Origin: Ianthella basta
Lineage: Eukaryota; Porifera; Demospongiae; Verongiida; Ianthellidae
DNA: 64,000 bases
Reading direction: 5' to 3'
Assembly: GCA_964019415.1 (NCBI GenBank)
Contig: OZ025885.1
Span: 3,125,351-3,189,350, forward strand
Shown here: positions 1-13,288 of the stretch, piece after piece
Layout of the letters: each line of letters begins with the position of its first letter
Numbering within the stretch: position 1 is the stretch's first letter
The notes under the pieces: model-generated
What the model was told of the DNA's origin: nothing
What the model saw: only the letters and a program-made list of their open reading frames with translations
Database searches by the model: none
Made by a program: the position numbers and the translations under genes

Positions 1-454
1 AGCATCACAGCAGACACCCAGATAGAGACGTCTGGAGTTGGACTAACCGGCGAGTAACGGCTAATAAGGCTATGACCAGCACCGTTGCGTTACCATTGCT
101 ACCTGTAGCTAACCTTGATACTTTGTAGGTGGTAGTTCAACTAAAAGCTATTCCGTGTCCAGGAGTGTCAAAAATTCCTGTCTAGAAGACTCATTCGCCA
201 CATTTTTGTCTGCGAATCCCCTTTCACGAGTCTCGATCTCGGCGACCGTAGGCCGTATCAACTTCAATCAACGACCGTCAGGTGCGTATCCATGCGAACC
301 ATTCAGCTGAGCCATCTAAATGGGAACATTCGGCACAAGCACTCGAGGCTGCCGATGCAACACCTTTTCCCCTATCTTTTCAATGTATTTAACTGCCACC
401 AGTGATGATGTCATAAGCAATTATGACGTACTACATTCCTAAACGCAACTGGTC

Positions 455-647
455 TACAGTCGATTTCAGAACGGTTGGCCAAAATGGCAAATGGCAGAAT
501 GACCAAATGGCGTGACGTCACTAGCTATTAGTTTAGCTAGCTATCTGCTTGCCATTACGTCACTCCTATTGTATAGTATTGCCATTTGCTATGACGTCAC
601 GCCATTTGCCATTTACCTTTTGGACAACCATTCTGAAATCGGCTGTA
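455..647. mobile_element. MITE-like element carrying two CRE sites
   Basis: The ends are inverted repeats: TACAGTCGATTTCAGAA at 455 and its near-complement TTCTGAAATCGGCTGTA ending at 647. The arms continue inward (AAATGGCAAATGG against CCATTTGCCATTT). There is no coding capacity, so this looks like a non-autonomous DNA transposon. Each arm holds a perfect TGACGTCA palindrome (513-520 and 592-599), the CREB/ATF consensus. Superfamily not assigned. Confidence 0.7.
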
Positions 648-1457
648 TTGTCGCCATCCAATCTACACTCCGTCATACTCACCTTCTAATAGTCTATAGA
701 TTCCTACATGGCACTTGTCCCAACAGACTATGAAGAACCTTTCTTCGCGTTTGCCATCGACGCTCTGGCTACCTGCAGCCGCGCATTGTGTGAGCAAGAT
801 TGAACACGAGGGAGAACGCAGTCAGAACTATGTATACCTCGCTCCACTTACTCCAAGCTTCAAAGGCAGTGATATCGTAAGGTAGCTTTGGGGCCGCCTC
901 CACTGAGCTGAAAGCTTTCAACATTGCTCCTTAGGCAGCCTTTTTATGACTACGATGACACACGTGAACAGAACGGAAATTATTACGAGCCCATAGTAAT
1001 AATTAGTCTCGTTCCCAGCCCACCACTTCTGCTAACAAATTGGCCATTTTGTTAGCGGAAGTGGTGGGCTGGGAAACGAGATTAGTAGTATTAAGTTAGT
1101 AATCAACAGGGTAATCAATAAATTTTCCGTTCTGTTCACGTGTGTCATCGTTGTCATAAAAATGGCTGCCTAAGGAGCAATGTTGAAAGCGTTCAGCTTA
1201 GTGGAGGCGAGCAAAAGGCTACCTTACGATATCACTGCCTTTGAAGCTTGGAGTAAGTGGAACGAGTTATACATAGGTCTGACTTAATTCTCCCTCGTGT
1301 TCAATCTTGCTCCCGCAATGCGCGGCTGCAGGTAGCAAGAGTGTCGATGGCAAACGCGAAGAAAGTTTTTTCATAGTCTGTTGGGACAAGTGCCATGCAG
1401 GAATCTATAGACTAGTAGAAGGTGAGTATGACGGAGTGTAGATTGGATGGCGACAAT
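646..1457. repeat. Large imperfect palindrome (~400 bp arms)
   Basis: Sequence from about 646 to 1035 reappears as its reverse complement from about 1050 to 1457 with scattered mismatches and small indels. Landmarks: GTCGCCATCCAATCTACACT near 650 matches the complement at about 1435-1454, and GATATCGTAAGGTAGC near 871 matches its complement near 1220. The centre (about 1008-1080) is a tight hairpin built on CAGCCCACCACTTC / GAAGTGGTGGGCTG. No gene is visible. It abuts the MITE at 455-647 and could be a foldback element or an inverted duplication. Confidence 0.85.
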
Positions 1458-2116
1458 TCATCATGTTGTCTTGTCTTTAATTCATTTGAATTTCACATAA
1501 TTATGGATGGAATACCTGTAACTAACTAACTTCCCTAATTTGAGCGTACCCTAATCTGGGGCACGCTCTAATTTGGGATTCTCATTAAGCATCCCACTTT
1601 GACAATGATTACTGTACTTGCTTGCCTATTACTGGGTGCCACAGTGCTTGTGTGGTGTGATGCTAACACACAGGGTTTTCCCCCAGAGGAGGGTACCAGG
1701 GTGCAGCGCCCCCTATAGATAGCTTTCAGCAGATAGAGAATTGGTCTCGGTGATAGGAGCCATAGCCTAGTGCCAGATATGTGATCCATTAGAAGATACA
1801 AAAAGACATCACTTTCATCAGATTTGTCAACCTCTGTGGTAGCATGGGGGTTAGTACAGTTGAATGACAATCGAAAGCTTAAGGTTCAAATCCACCTTTT
1901 GCCACTTTTCTATATTTTTTCCATAGCAGTTTCTTTATCTGCTGGTCTCCAGCTTTGCATATATTCCTTTTTGCACCATTAGCACAGCCCATCATGCCAC
2001 AGTGGTGCATGTGAGCATCTGATTCACTGCATACAACTGCTCACAACCATGACATAGCCACTATACTGCCGCATACTACAATACACATGGTGCACGGCAC
2101 AGAGCATTCCATCTTA

Positions 2117-2138
2117 CCCCCCCCCCCCCCCCCCCCCC
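2117..2138. repeat. Poly-C homopolymer tract
   Basis: An uninterrupted run of about 22 C. Similar C runs occur near 12000, 41176 and 51043. The rest of 1458-2600 shows no supported gene. Confidence 0.9.
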
Positions 2139-2603
2139 ATTATTTCTTTTCTGGGGGAGGCATCTGACTCACTGCATTATTCTTTACTGGGGGAAGCACT
2201 GAACACATCTCCTCAAAAGTCACTAAGCTCATGTTCAGTCCTCTTCCTTCCATTCACACACTAAAATAGTTTGTGTTTAAAAGGGCCTAGTAGTGAGTAC
2301 ACAACCACATTCACTTGCAGAAATGAGAACTAGTATACATTGTAGAGAAGCAGATCATATTAGCAGATAATGCATGGGTGAATTAGCAGTATTCATATGA
2401 CATACGTAGTTCTAAATAAGCATAGACAGACAATAATTATTTTATCACGATTAAATAGAAATTGTCAATAATGGATTATGCAAAAGATGGTTAATCCCAG
2501 GAAAGATCTCTTTGACTAGGCATAATGAATAAACCTTGTTTTTCTTCAGTTTTCGCTCACTGTCGGGTTGTAGGATTGTGTAGAAGTTATCGGTCATGGT
2601 ATT

Positions 2604-2839
2604 TGCACCTACCTTTGCAATNNNNNNNNNNNNNNNNNNNNNNNNNNNNNNNNNNNNNNNNNNNNNNNNNNNNNNNNNNNNNNNNNNNNNNNNNNNNNNN
2701 NNNNNNNNNNNNNNNNNNNNNNNNNNNNNNNNNNNNNNNNNNNNNNNNNNNNNNNNNNNNNNNNNNNNNNNNNNNNNNNNNNNNNNNNNNNNNNNNNNNN
2801 NNNNNNNNNNNNNNNNNNNNNTGCACCTACCTTTGCAAT
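2604..2839. other. Assembly gap (200 N) with identical flanks
   Basis: Ns run from 2622 to 2821. The 18 bases before the gap (TGCACCTACCTTTGCAAT, 2604-2621) are repeated exactly after it (2822-2839), so the two contigs may simply overlap, or the gap may lie in a tandem repeat. The length of 200 is probably a placeholder. Confidence 0.9.
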
Positions 2840-2889
2840 GCTCTGATCTCAAGTAGTAATTAATTTAAATGTTACCCAAGGACAAGGGG

Positions 2890-3072
2890 CTACACCACAA
2901 TGTGCTTTGAAACACCCGTGACGGCTTTGGCCCGTTGTTATTTGATGCTAATTGTGTAACTAGTCTGAAGGATTGGATCATCACCTGACATGCTCTGAAA
3001 CACCTTTGTAAGGTGTAATCTGTTGTTATTTGATGCGAAGTCAGTCTGAAGGATTGGACCAAATTAGGGAGT
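2890..3072. repeat. Imperfect ~91-bp tandem duplication
   Basis: Two copies share GAAACACC, GTTGTTATTTGATGC and AGTCTGAAGGATTGGA in the same order. It lies just upstream of the first recognised VPS39 exon, followed by a short (GT)n tract at 3112-3130. Confidence 0.7.
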
Positions 3073-3247
3073 TGTTTAGTCACTAATGCCTAGCATGCCG
3101 TTTAGGACAGTGTGTGTGTGTGTGTGTGTGCAATACAATTAGTTTCTACACCTTCAGTGTATCCTTTTTAGTCAAAGTTTCATGGATTTTACATGAATGT
3201 AAGCCGTCTTAAGGTAGTATGTTTGTTGCTGTCCTGGTTGCCTGTAG

Positions 3248-6013
3248 CAACGGCTAGTAAGTCAGTCTATTGTGCACCTGGTTGTACTGAATGATGTGCC
3301 CGTGTTAGGTGATGAGGCTCAGCGGGACCCTTCAGCTGAGGCTGTGGATCTTATTCACATCTTCAAGTGTGTCACTCCGAAGCCAATCACACAGCTTGCA
3401 GTGTTTCCTGAGTTTGACTTCTTCCTGGGCCTAAGTGGTGAGTATAGCCTCTGAAAATGGTGGCCTTGCATCACTCACTTTATAGTGCTTTTCACTGCCT
3501 ACTCCCTTTCTACCCTTCCCTGCTCTTCCTCTTCCCTCCCGCCCATCTTTTTCTCCCCTTTTCTCTTTCCTCCCACTCCTTCCCACCCCCCACCCCCCCT
3601 CCCAGATGGAGATGTGTACCTGATCACCCTAAGTACTGGTCAACTGCTGGAAAGGCTGATGAAGGGGACAAAGGCACTTAGTTTTGCAGTGGACTGGACA
3701 CGACTGAGAGCAAAGAGCGGTCAGATGTGCTCACCACAAGTGATGTTGGGGGTGGGGGTGGGAAGGAAACAATTACTAAAGGAGGTTGAAAGAGTAGGGA
3801 AGTAAAGGTTTTTGGGAGCAGAGAAGGATGTGGACTCCTAGTGGTGAAGGAGGTGGATGGGCTGGTATCAGTAGGTGGAGGGGAAGAGGAGGGGAGGGAC
3901 GAAGGGATGGTTTAAGGAAGTGTGAAGTGGAGGGACGTAGAAAGTAGGTGAGAATGGGCCATGGGAGAGAGGGAGCACGTGAAGGGTGACTCCTGCACTG
4001 ACAGTAGGTGCAAGACCAGCAGTATGAAGTGACATTCTAGTACATTCGTGGTAGAACTGGTGGCACCTCACAGAGCACAGCCCTCATGAAGTGCACCTTG
4101 AGATAAGCTAGTAAAACATGGTGTATTGTAGATGTACTCTTTACTAATCATAATTTTATGACATACATTATTGTTATGTATGTACAATCACAGTTCATGG
4201 TGTGGTGTGTTACTATGTACCTCCTGCTCCTACGTACCTGTGTGGTTAGATTCCCGACTGAGGATTTGTGTTGGCTCTAAGAAGAAGTTGCACATTTTTC
4301 AGTACAACAAGGAGAAGAAAGAAATGGTTGCCTCTTCGGTGAGAATGTTGCTGCCATCCTAGCTGATGACTACATAGCTCCTCATGTCAGCGTATGCTAG
4401 CTGTACTATGATGCATTCTACTATGATGCGTGTTGCTTGGAAACATGGTGTGTGCAGTTTATGGACTGTTCACCCACGCCGTGTGCAGTGGATAAGGGAA
4501 TGTATGCTGCTGTGGGGGTTGGCAAGATGGTTGTTGTGAATGTCAATCGACTCACGGCTAACCTCTGAACCCTGGCCCCACTTTTGGAGCAGTGGCTGTA
4601 ATGTCTGAACAGTTTGAGTCCCCTGCTTACTGGTGTAGCTGAGCTCTTCTGTGCTTGCATGTCACTGCAGCTTGTACTAGGGGTATATTCATGTATTTAA
4701 GTAGTAGAAATGTCAGTAGATTGTATTCATTTGCACTGCATGTAAGTGGGAACATGCTCCTATGTAATGCACTTTATTCCATACCACTTTAAAGGGAGCA
4801 CTTCTCTATGTTGTGGTCAGTGATGCTACAGAATGTGGTTCCTCACCTTCCCTCATTGCAGAAGGGAGAGCTGTTCTTGCCTGCTCCCCCCAAAGGAGTG
4901 ACCTGGCTCGGAAACTCTGTCATAACCTGCCTCAAAAGAGACCAGTACTGCTACATGTCTATTGCAGTGAGGCTGCATTCCTTTACCTGTGCACTGTGTA
5001 ATTTGTGCAGGGCCTTACTCAGTCCACCCACCTGGCACAGCTGTGTGTGGTGTGTTTGTCACTCCCACTCTCAAGAGTCTCAACCCTCACTCATTGCTCA
5101 TCCTCATCCCTCACCCTCTCTCCTCACACTCCTCACCCCTCTCTCTTCACACCGCCCTACCTTGTACTTCTTCCATCAGTGATCACCCCTCCCCTCACCC
5201 ACCCATCAATGATCACTAATTCCCTCACCCCACCCATCAATGATCACTAATTTCCTCATCCCACCCATCAGTGATCCCTTTGCCCCGCCCCCTCTAGACT
5301 GATGATGGCACAACTGAGGAACTGTTTCCTGCTGGTAGTGTGAAGCACGATGCTGTGATGCTGCAGCTGCCCACCAGAGAGCTGGCAGTGATGGTGGACA
5401 AAAAGATGATCATTGTCAACATTGATCTCAAGCAGACTGGGGACATAACTTGGAGCGAATCTCCTTTAGATGTCGGTGAGTTGGAGTTGTGTGCAGGGGC
5501 TAAGGACCCTCATTTAAGGACCCTCATTTCACTCTCTCTCCTCCCATTGTGCAGTATTCTCCGAACCATACTTCCTGGCTCTGCTCCCAAGGTACATATG
5601 TACTTATGTTGCTTGCTTGGAGTGTTGAGCTTGTAATTGCCAGTACTTTGGGCGTAGAGCTTGTGGTGGTGTTTCTATTGTGCAGCCAATGCTTTACCTC
5701 CACCCTCCATGCATGTCTAGCTCTGTTGTGGAGGTGAGAGCTCGTTCTCTCCCTGGTATAGTCCAGAAGGTTGAGATGGACAAAGTGAAGCTCATTGCTG
5801 GACAAGGGTGAGCATTTGAAGCCACTGTGTACTCCTCCACAGCATGTTCTTGGTGAATGGTACTTTCAAACAGTTGTCCAAGTGTACAATGAGCTGTTGT
5901 GCTTTTCTTCTGATCATTTCCCTTGCTTTTTGTTCTCCTCCACAGTCTTCATTGTCTTTGATACCTTACAGTTTTCTCTCTCTATGTCTTATGTATTTGT
6001 GTGTGTGTGTGTG

Positions 6014-6089
<76 letters not shown>

Positions 6090-9000
6090 TGTGTGCAGGT
6101 TCCACACCTTTGTGTCCACCATCCGAGATGTGGTCTACCTCAAACCCACCTCTTTCAGTGAGCAGTGTAACATTCTTGTTGATCGCTGTCAGCAATACGA
6201 CCTAGCTCTGTCCATTGCAGTGAGTTGAGGTACCTGTGGAGGTGGCTGGGATGGTACACAACATATCACATGTACTTGGTATCACCTACACTCTATACTA
6301 CACTGGAGTTGTAGTCTGTTCCCATTTTGTATGTACGTATGTATGTATGTACCATGTACACTGCTGGTCAGTGTGTTAAGGTAAGGTCTGTAAGTGGCTT
6401 AACATTTGCAGTCACCTGTTCATTTTAATTAATTTTAAGCTTGCAAATGACTTATGTTTCCCTTTTTCCTAATTAGCCGTAGCTATAATTATAGGCACAT
6501 TGTCAATTGTCCCTGTTTTTAGTTGACCTTATCTGTAAATTTTCAGGACCCCCTGGAAGACCAGCATTTTTGCTGAAGGGGTACTTTCTGTTCAAATGAA
6601 AATTTTATCTATCTATCTACCTGTTGTGTTGTGTAGGAGCTCATCCCGGAGGGCCATGAAGCAAACAAGGTTAGGAAGACTAAGATCAAGGAGAAGTACG
6701 CTTTCCACCTCTTTGTCCAACGAAACTACAAGGATGCACTCAGGATGTTCACAGGGGTGGAAGCTGGTGAGGTTTATATTGTACACACACATGTGTACGT
6801 TTGGGGTGGTATTCTGTGCAAGAGTGCATTACCCTAGGGCAGTGTGGCCTCTGAGGTGGTGGAATAAATTAGTACATGAACAGCTGAAGGGCAGCAAGAA
6901 GAGTCAGCATGTTGAACTAGAGGCTGGACACAATTAACGAGTTGGTTGTATGTATCTATGAGTAATTTCATGCAAGTAATGACTCGAGAGAATAGGCGAA
7001 GATGCAAAAAATAGCCACCAGTCAGTATTGAGCCTGAGACCAACACTCTAACACGGAGCTTCAATCACCACTGGCAGTGACAATTTGCCCTCCCTCACCT
7101 TATATAGGCCAGCACAGAAAGATGACTTAGTTTACAGTACAGTAACTAACCTGGTGTGCAATCCGGCAAACCTACACCCAAATAGTGTATTTTGCACACT
7201 TTTCAACTTGCCAGTTATCTGAACATCTAGTTGAACCCTGCTCCCCCTTGATTGCTCCTCGCCCTCTGGTGTTTGCAGCTCTTGCCTGACGCATCATGGT
7301 TCAACTGCCTCCCATTAGCATCATTGTGTTCATACAATACATACAAGTCAATGTTTTGCTTGTTTTCGATTCCTACAGATCCACAGCATGTCATTGCTCT
7401 GTACCCAACACTCTTGCCCTCGGAGACAAGGAAGAAAATATTGTCGGATAACTTCCCCAGTTCGCCCCCCACTCTGGCTGGGGATCAGCTGGAGAAAGCT
7501 ACAACTGTCCTCATTGAGTACCTGAATGAGGTCTGAGAGTGGGTAGCATGCAGTATGTGGGTGTGTCTGTGTGGGTGTGTGTCTGTTTACATGTGACTGT
7601 GTACAGTACATACATATACAGTATGTGTGTGAGAGTGTAAGCGTGAGTGTACCATACTGTATATGTGAGTCCATATGTATGTGTGTACAGGTGTATACTG
7701 CCACTTGTCCATATTGTGCCTTGTGACTCTGCTCAGTGGCCACCGCCTGTTCCTCCACTGCAGATCTGTCGCATGCTGGAGTTGAGTAGGAGTGGACAAG
7801 AGGACCAGGAGGCCACTGTGCCCCTGCCCCCCTCATGGGAAATACGGGATGAGAGGAAGATGATGACTCTCCTTGTCACCACCATGCTCAAGTGTTATCT
7901 GATGGTGAGTGGTGAGGAGTGGAGTGGGAGAGAGGAGTGAATAGGAGGGAGGAGTGAGTGGGAGGGAGGAGGGAGTGGGAGGGAGGGAGGAGTGAATAGG
8001 AGGGAGGTAGGAGTGGGAGGGAAGAGTGAGAGATAGGGAGTGAAAGTAGTGATTAGGAGTAGTGAGTGGAAATGTTGAAGTGGGAGGGAGAAGTGAGTAA
8101 AAGAAGTGAAGGGAGTTGAATTTCAACCATGTACTAAACTTTAAAGGAATTTCTACATGCAGCTTGCATACTGGGGATTTTGTGGATGGACTTATCCCTG
8201 CATCTCGACAGACATTTTAGTTCCCTCGCCTTCGCTTCCAAATCCAAAACACTTTTTGACTCAACCTCTCTCTAATGTCTATGTACGTACATTCCTTACC
8301 CCAGCCAATCTGTTCACTCCTTCAGCTCTCCTGGTTGCATTCATTTGTGTGGTCTGCATTTTCAAACATTCCTGCTTTGACAGCTCCACATGTATGTACT
8401 GCCCATTGGTAACACATGCATGTGTGTGTGTGTGTCTGTAGGTCAACCAGTCATTGGTGGCTCCTTTTGTACGACGGAAGGGAAGAGCCCTCGATCTGCA
8501 GGAGAGTGAGAAGTATCTAAAGAAGCACATGCGATATGAAGAACTTGTGGAGCTGTACAACGCAAAAGGGAGACACGAGGAAGGTGTGCTAGGGATTGTG
8601 GCAATGGTTGGCTGTAACTGAAAACCCATGCACAGCTTTGGTTCTTCATGCTGCAAAGATATACTAAATGCATGAGAAGGTGTGAGCAAGAGTGTTTGTA
8701 CTCCTCTTCCCTCTCTCCTTCGCCCATATTCTTCTCAAACTACCCACAACCATTGTGCTCTTCCCCCCACATCCCACCCCAGCACTGACATTGCTGTTTG
8801 ACTGCCACAAAAACCCCTCCACCCGCACCCTGGAGGGGATCAGCCCTACCAGAGAGTACTTGAAGATGCTAGGAAATGCAAACATTGACATTATATTCCG
8901 TTTCTCAGTTTGGGTCCTTGAGGAAAATGCAGAGGGAGGATTAAAGGTGAGATTATTTGTAATGTACAGTGGAGCCTGTCTAAGATGGTCACTGAGTTAG

Positions 9001-12000
9001 GCAGCCACCTGTACCACCACCAACAGCCAGCCTCCCTGCCCCAAAATAACACTAAAGTATTGCAATCTGCCTATGTAAAGCAGCCACCTCTCTATAGAGG
9101 TCAGTTAGAACTGGCCCACAGGTGGCTGCCTTAGACAGGCTTCACTGTACCATATTTAGATTTGCAAAGAAGCAGGACCATGGTTCTGTAGGAGTCACAC
9201 TTGAGAGAGTTTTGGTTGTATTCCAGAAAGAACCAATGGAATACATAAATCCATCCTGTTTTGTAATCAAGGAATGCACTGAACATGTGCCATCTTGTGT
9301 CTTTGGCAGCGTGAATTCCAGCCTGTGCCATTATTTGCGGTAACAAAAGTTTGAACACGAACCCAAGTTGCTGATTGATGCATCTGGACAATTTCTATAA
9401 TGCACCGGTCACTGCCTTTACCCACCTTCTGTACTGCATACCTTTACCTCCATTGACCTGAAAAGTTTGAAGACAATATTTTCGCAGATGGCTGCTGACC
9501 TGGATGAAAAAGTTGTGATTATTTATCTTGTAAACATTAGGCAGTATATTGTACACTGAATAATGCCACCAAAGCTTAATGGATACGCTACACAAGTTAT
9601 GGTTTTGTTCTGTAAGCGTTTGTAGTTTCTATTGCGAATAACCACTTCCTTATTCCAAGCAAGCGTGTTGTGGTGGGCATTTTCTGACACTCAGTATATT
9701 CACTCCGTCTCCAGATCTTTACCGATGATCAGGATGAGGTGAGGGAGCTCGATCGAATGAGGGTTGTGCAACACCTGGAGCAAACATGTTATGATCCTGC
9801 CATTGTGCAGGAGTACCTTGTGAGTGGTATAATGCGTAGTGCATGTTTTGTGTAGTCCACAGAGGAGTAGCACTTTGAGGTGTGTGGGGGGGTGGGTGGT
9901 ATGTATGTGTGTATGTGTTCACATGTGTGTGAGCCTTCTGTTTGTATATTATAATGTTAGCTGAGTTGGTGGGTACTGTACTGTTTGTCCGCACCACATG
10001 TACTGCAGTCTCTGCACACCATCTCTCACTGTCTGCACTGTAGGAGCATGTCATTCATCAGTGGAGGGAAAGCAATCCTGTACTGCACAACAAACTGATT
10101 GAGTTGTACCGAGACCAGGTTCAGGCCCCAGTCAGATCAGGTACTGTGGCTGCATGCATGAGAGAAGTTTGTAGGTGTTGTGTGTAATAACTTGGTTCCA
10201 GTCAAGTCGCAACAACTTCTCCGCACTCAATTCAAATCAATAAACAGCAGTACACACAGTCCACAAGCACTCTAGACTAATGAAAATTCCAGGACATACC
10301 AGCTAGTACACAACTTAGCAATTACAGATCCGCACCGAAAAACAATTACAGGCAAGCACACAGAATAAAACTAGGGCATACATTAAAATGCAACCAGCCT
10401 CGCTTGAATGTGTATAGCTAGCTATTTCAGTAAAGTACAGTGCATGAGCATAACTCGGCCAGGGCAAGTACATTTTGGGCAATAGAACTGTCATCTGCTT
10501 TCACTGGCTGTCAGGAAGAAGGGATAGCAAGCTAGACGAAGCACTGGATGGCAGCTGGGCAATCGACACTTACACATTTGGAACTGCGCAGGGAAGCCCG
10601 TCCCTGCTGAGCTAACACAGTGCACATTGTGCGCTTCACCCGAGGGAACAGTGGAAGTGTTCCCGGCCATGTGGGGCAAATGACGTCAGCCAATATGGTG
10701 GAATCGCCAACAGGCGTGTAGCCCTCGCTGGAGCAATGGGCGACATTAACAACAATCTGAACACAGCGTGCAGCAATGAAGTGGAGTGTTGAGCAGTTTT
10801 GTGACCGATGGTGGCCAAGTAGAGCGTTTTGTTGTCGTGAGCGCCTGCGGAGAAAACCGGGTTATTGCACAGTCTAGGTGTCTTGGGTTGACTGGGACGG
10901 ATATACATATATACATATATACAAATGTGGGACGACAACACATCACAATTACTTGCCTCGCCTTTCGGCTAGGCAACAATTACAAGGCAAGCATATGCAA
11001 ATACAACAAGTACATGCAAATGCATCAAGTACACCACATTGTGTTACTGTACAACATTGTGGTGGACTGTCACAGAAAACAATGCAGTCTGTGTTGTTTG
11101 AAACACAGTAGTGTCCCCCCGCCATTGTGTTAGTGTGGTCTGTTTTGTAGATTTTCACTGCCCCAGCACTGACACCCATCAATTTCTTCTGTGTTGTACA
11201 GGAAGCAATGTTAGTATGGTGAGAAGGAAGCTGCTCAGGTTTCTCAAGGCATCTGAGCATTACACAGCAGAGTCAGTCATCACCAGCTTCCCCAATGACG
11301 GTGGGTGCATGGGACGGAATGAATGGATTGGAAGGGATTTCACATCCAGTTATTTTACCCCTAATTCTCTGTCCCTCATCACTGCTGTTTCAGGGCTGTT
11401 TGAGGAGCATGCTTTGCTGATGGGTCGACTCGGCAGACATGAGGTAGCTCTGGCTATATATGCTCACATTCTCAAAGACCAAAACCTTGCACTCCGGTGA
11501 GTGTTGTGTCTAGGAGGGGGTGGGGGTGGGGGGTGGTGCTTCAGTGAGTGTTGTGTCTAGGAGGGGGTGGGGGTGGGGGTGGTGCTTCAGTGAGTGTTGT
11601 GTCTAGGAGGGGGTGGGGGTGGGGGGGTGGTGCTTCAGTGAGTGTTGTGTCTAGGAGGGGGTGGGGGTGGGGGGGTGGCGCTTCAGTGAGTGTTGTGTCT
11701 AGGAGGGGGTGGGGGTGGGGGGTGGCGCTTCAGTGAGTGTTGTGTCTAGGAGGGGGTGGGGATGGGGGGGTGGCGCTTCAGTGAGTGTTGTGTCTAGGAG
11801 GGGGTGGGGGTGGGGGTGTGTGGTGCTTCAGTGAGTGTTGTGTCTAGGAGGGGGTGGGGGTGGGGGTGTGTGGTGCTTCAGTGAGTTGTGTGTGGAGGGA
11901 TGCAGCAATGTAATCCCTTCAGGCTACAAATTTTGGTGGCAACTAAATTTAGCATAATGTAGAACATTAGGCACAGCAACATTTACAAGGCATTTAGCCC

Positions 12001-13212
12001 CCCCCCCCCCCCCTCTAACCCCACTATTTTCTTTTTCATTGGCCACACCCCCTGTACACATAACTATGTTTCTGATTGGCTAAACACATGTACACATAAT
12101 CCTAGAATTTGATTGGTCACACACAGTTACCCATAGCTATATAAACCAGTCTCACACTGTACATTCTCAGTTTTGTACGCAGCTGACGAAGGCCTTCGGG
12201 CCGAAACGTCCTGCATTCAGTTGTTGAATAATCTGCTACGTATTGCCCATAAACTATGTATTTGCCTAAATTTAGCATTTTGAAAAGTCCAGGGTACTAC
12301 TAATTTTAGTGATTGCAATTTTTGTGTATAAAACATTTGGCTGTATAAAATATTGCAGATAATTTTTGCAATTTTTGCACTACATGCTCACTAAATTTGC
12401 TGAAATTAGTACGTAACTGTTAAAGTTAGTTCATTGCTTAAAGGTATTGTACATATGTGTTGTGTTGTGGAAGAATACACTGTACCCATTGAGGTACTGA
12501 GGCAGCTGAATGTGCTATTAGGCACAAGTAACAGTTTTATAGTGCATCACATAACGTATCTAAGTTGTGTGTTTGATGAGGACTGCATTGTCCAATCTCT
12601 GATGGTTTATTGCATTGCAGGCACTGTCAGATGTATAAGGATCAGGAAACATCAGCCGAGGTGTGTAGCTGTGACTGCCTGTCTGTGTGTTGTGTGTTGT
12701 GTGTGTGTGTTGTGTGTTGTGTGTTGTGTGTGTTGTGTGTTGTGTGTTGCAGTGTGTGTTGTGTGTTGTGTGTTGCAGTGTGTGTTGTGTGTTGTGTGTG
12801 TGTGTGTGTTGTGTGTTGCGGTGTGAGATGTGTAAGTACGTGTTACCACAATATATGTATACTGTATGTGTGCATGTGTTTTGTGGGAAAATAGTGTAAG
12901 AACACTTGTATTATGTTGTCAAAAGTACATTCCACAGTTTTGTTGTGTTGTTATGTCTTCCATTGCTCACTGATGTGCCAACCTACCCCTGTATTTGTTG
13001 TACAGGTGTACCACACTCTGATTGGAGTGTACATCTCCCCTCCAAAACTGAGTGACTTTGGCCTCACCGTGCCCAAGGACAGAGTGGTGGAAGCAGACAT
13101 TCCATCAGCCATTCAAGTGCTCAACAATCATTATGATAAGATAGACACAGCCAAGGTGATCACACTTGCCACACATGCACACACACGCACACACACACGC
13201 ACGCACACACGT

Positions 13213-13288
<76 letters not shown>

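Noticed and set aside
512-733. 73-codon plus-strand frame
   Set aside because: It spans the MITE and the arm of the large palindrome, with no recognisable product.
4459-4567. Extra VPS39-like exon (FMDCSPTPCAVDKGMYAAVGVGKMVVVNVNRL)
   Set aside because: Resembles a beta-propeller strand, but the exons at 4250-4338 and 4862-4966 already join in phase and match the family without it, and no good donor follows before a stop. A decayed exon duplication is possible.
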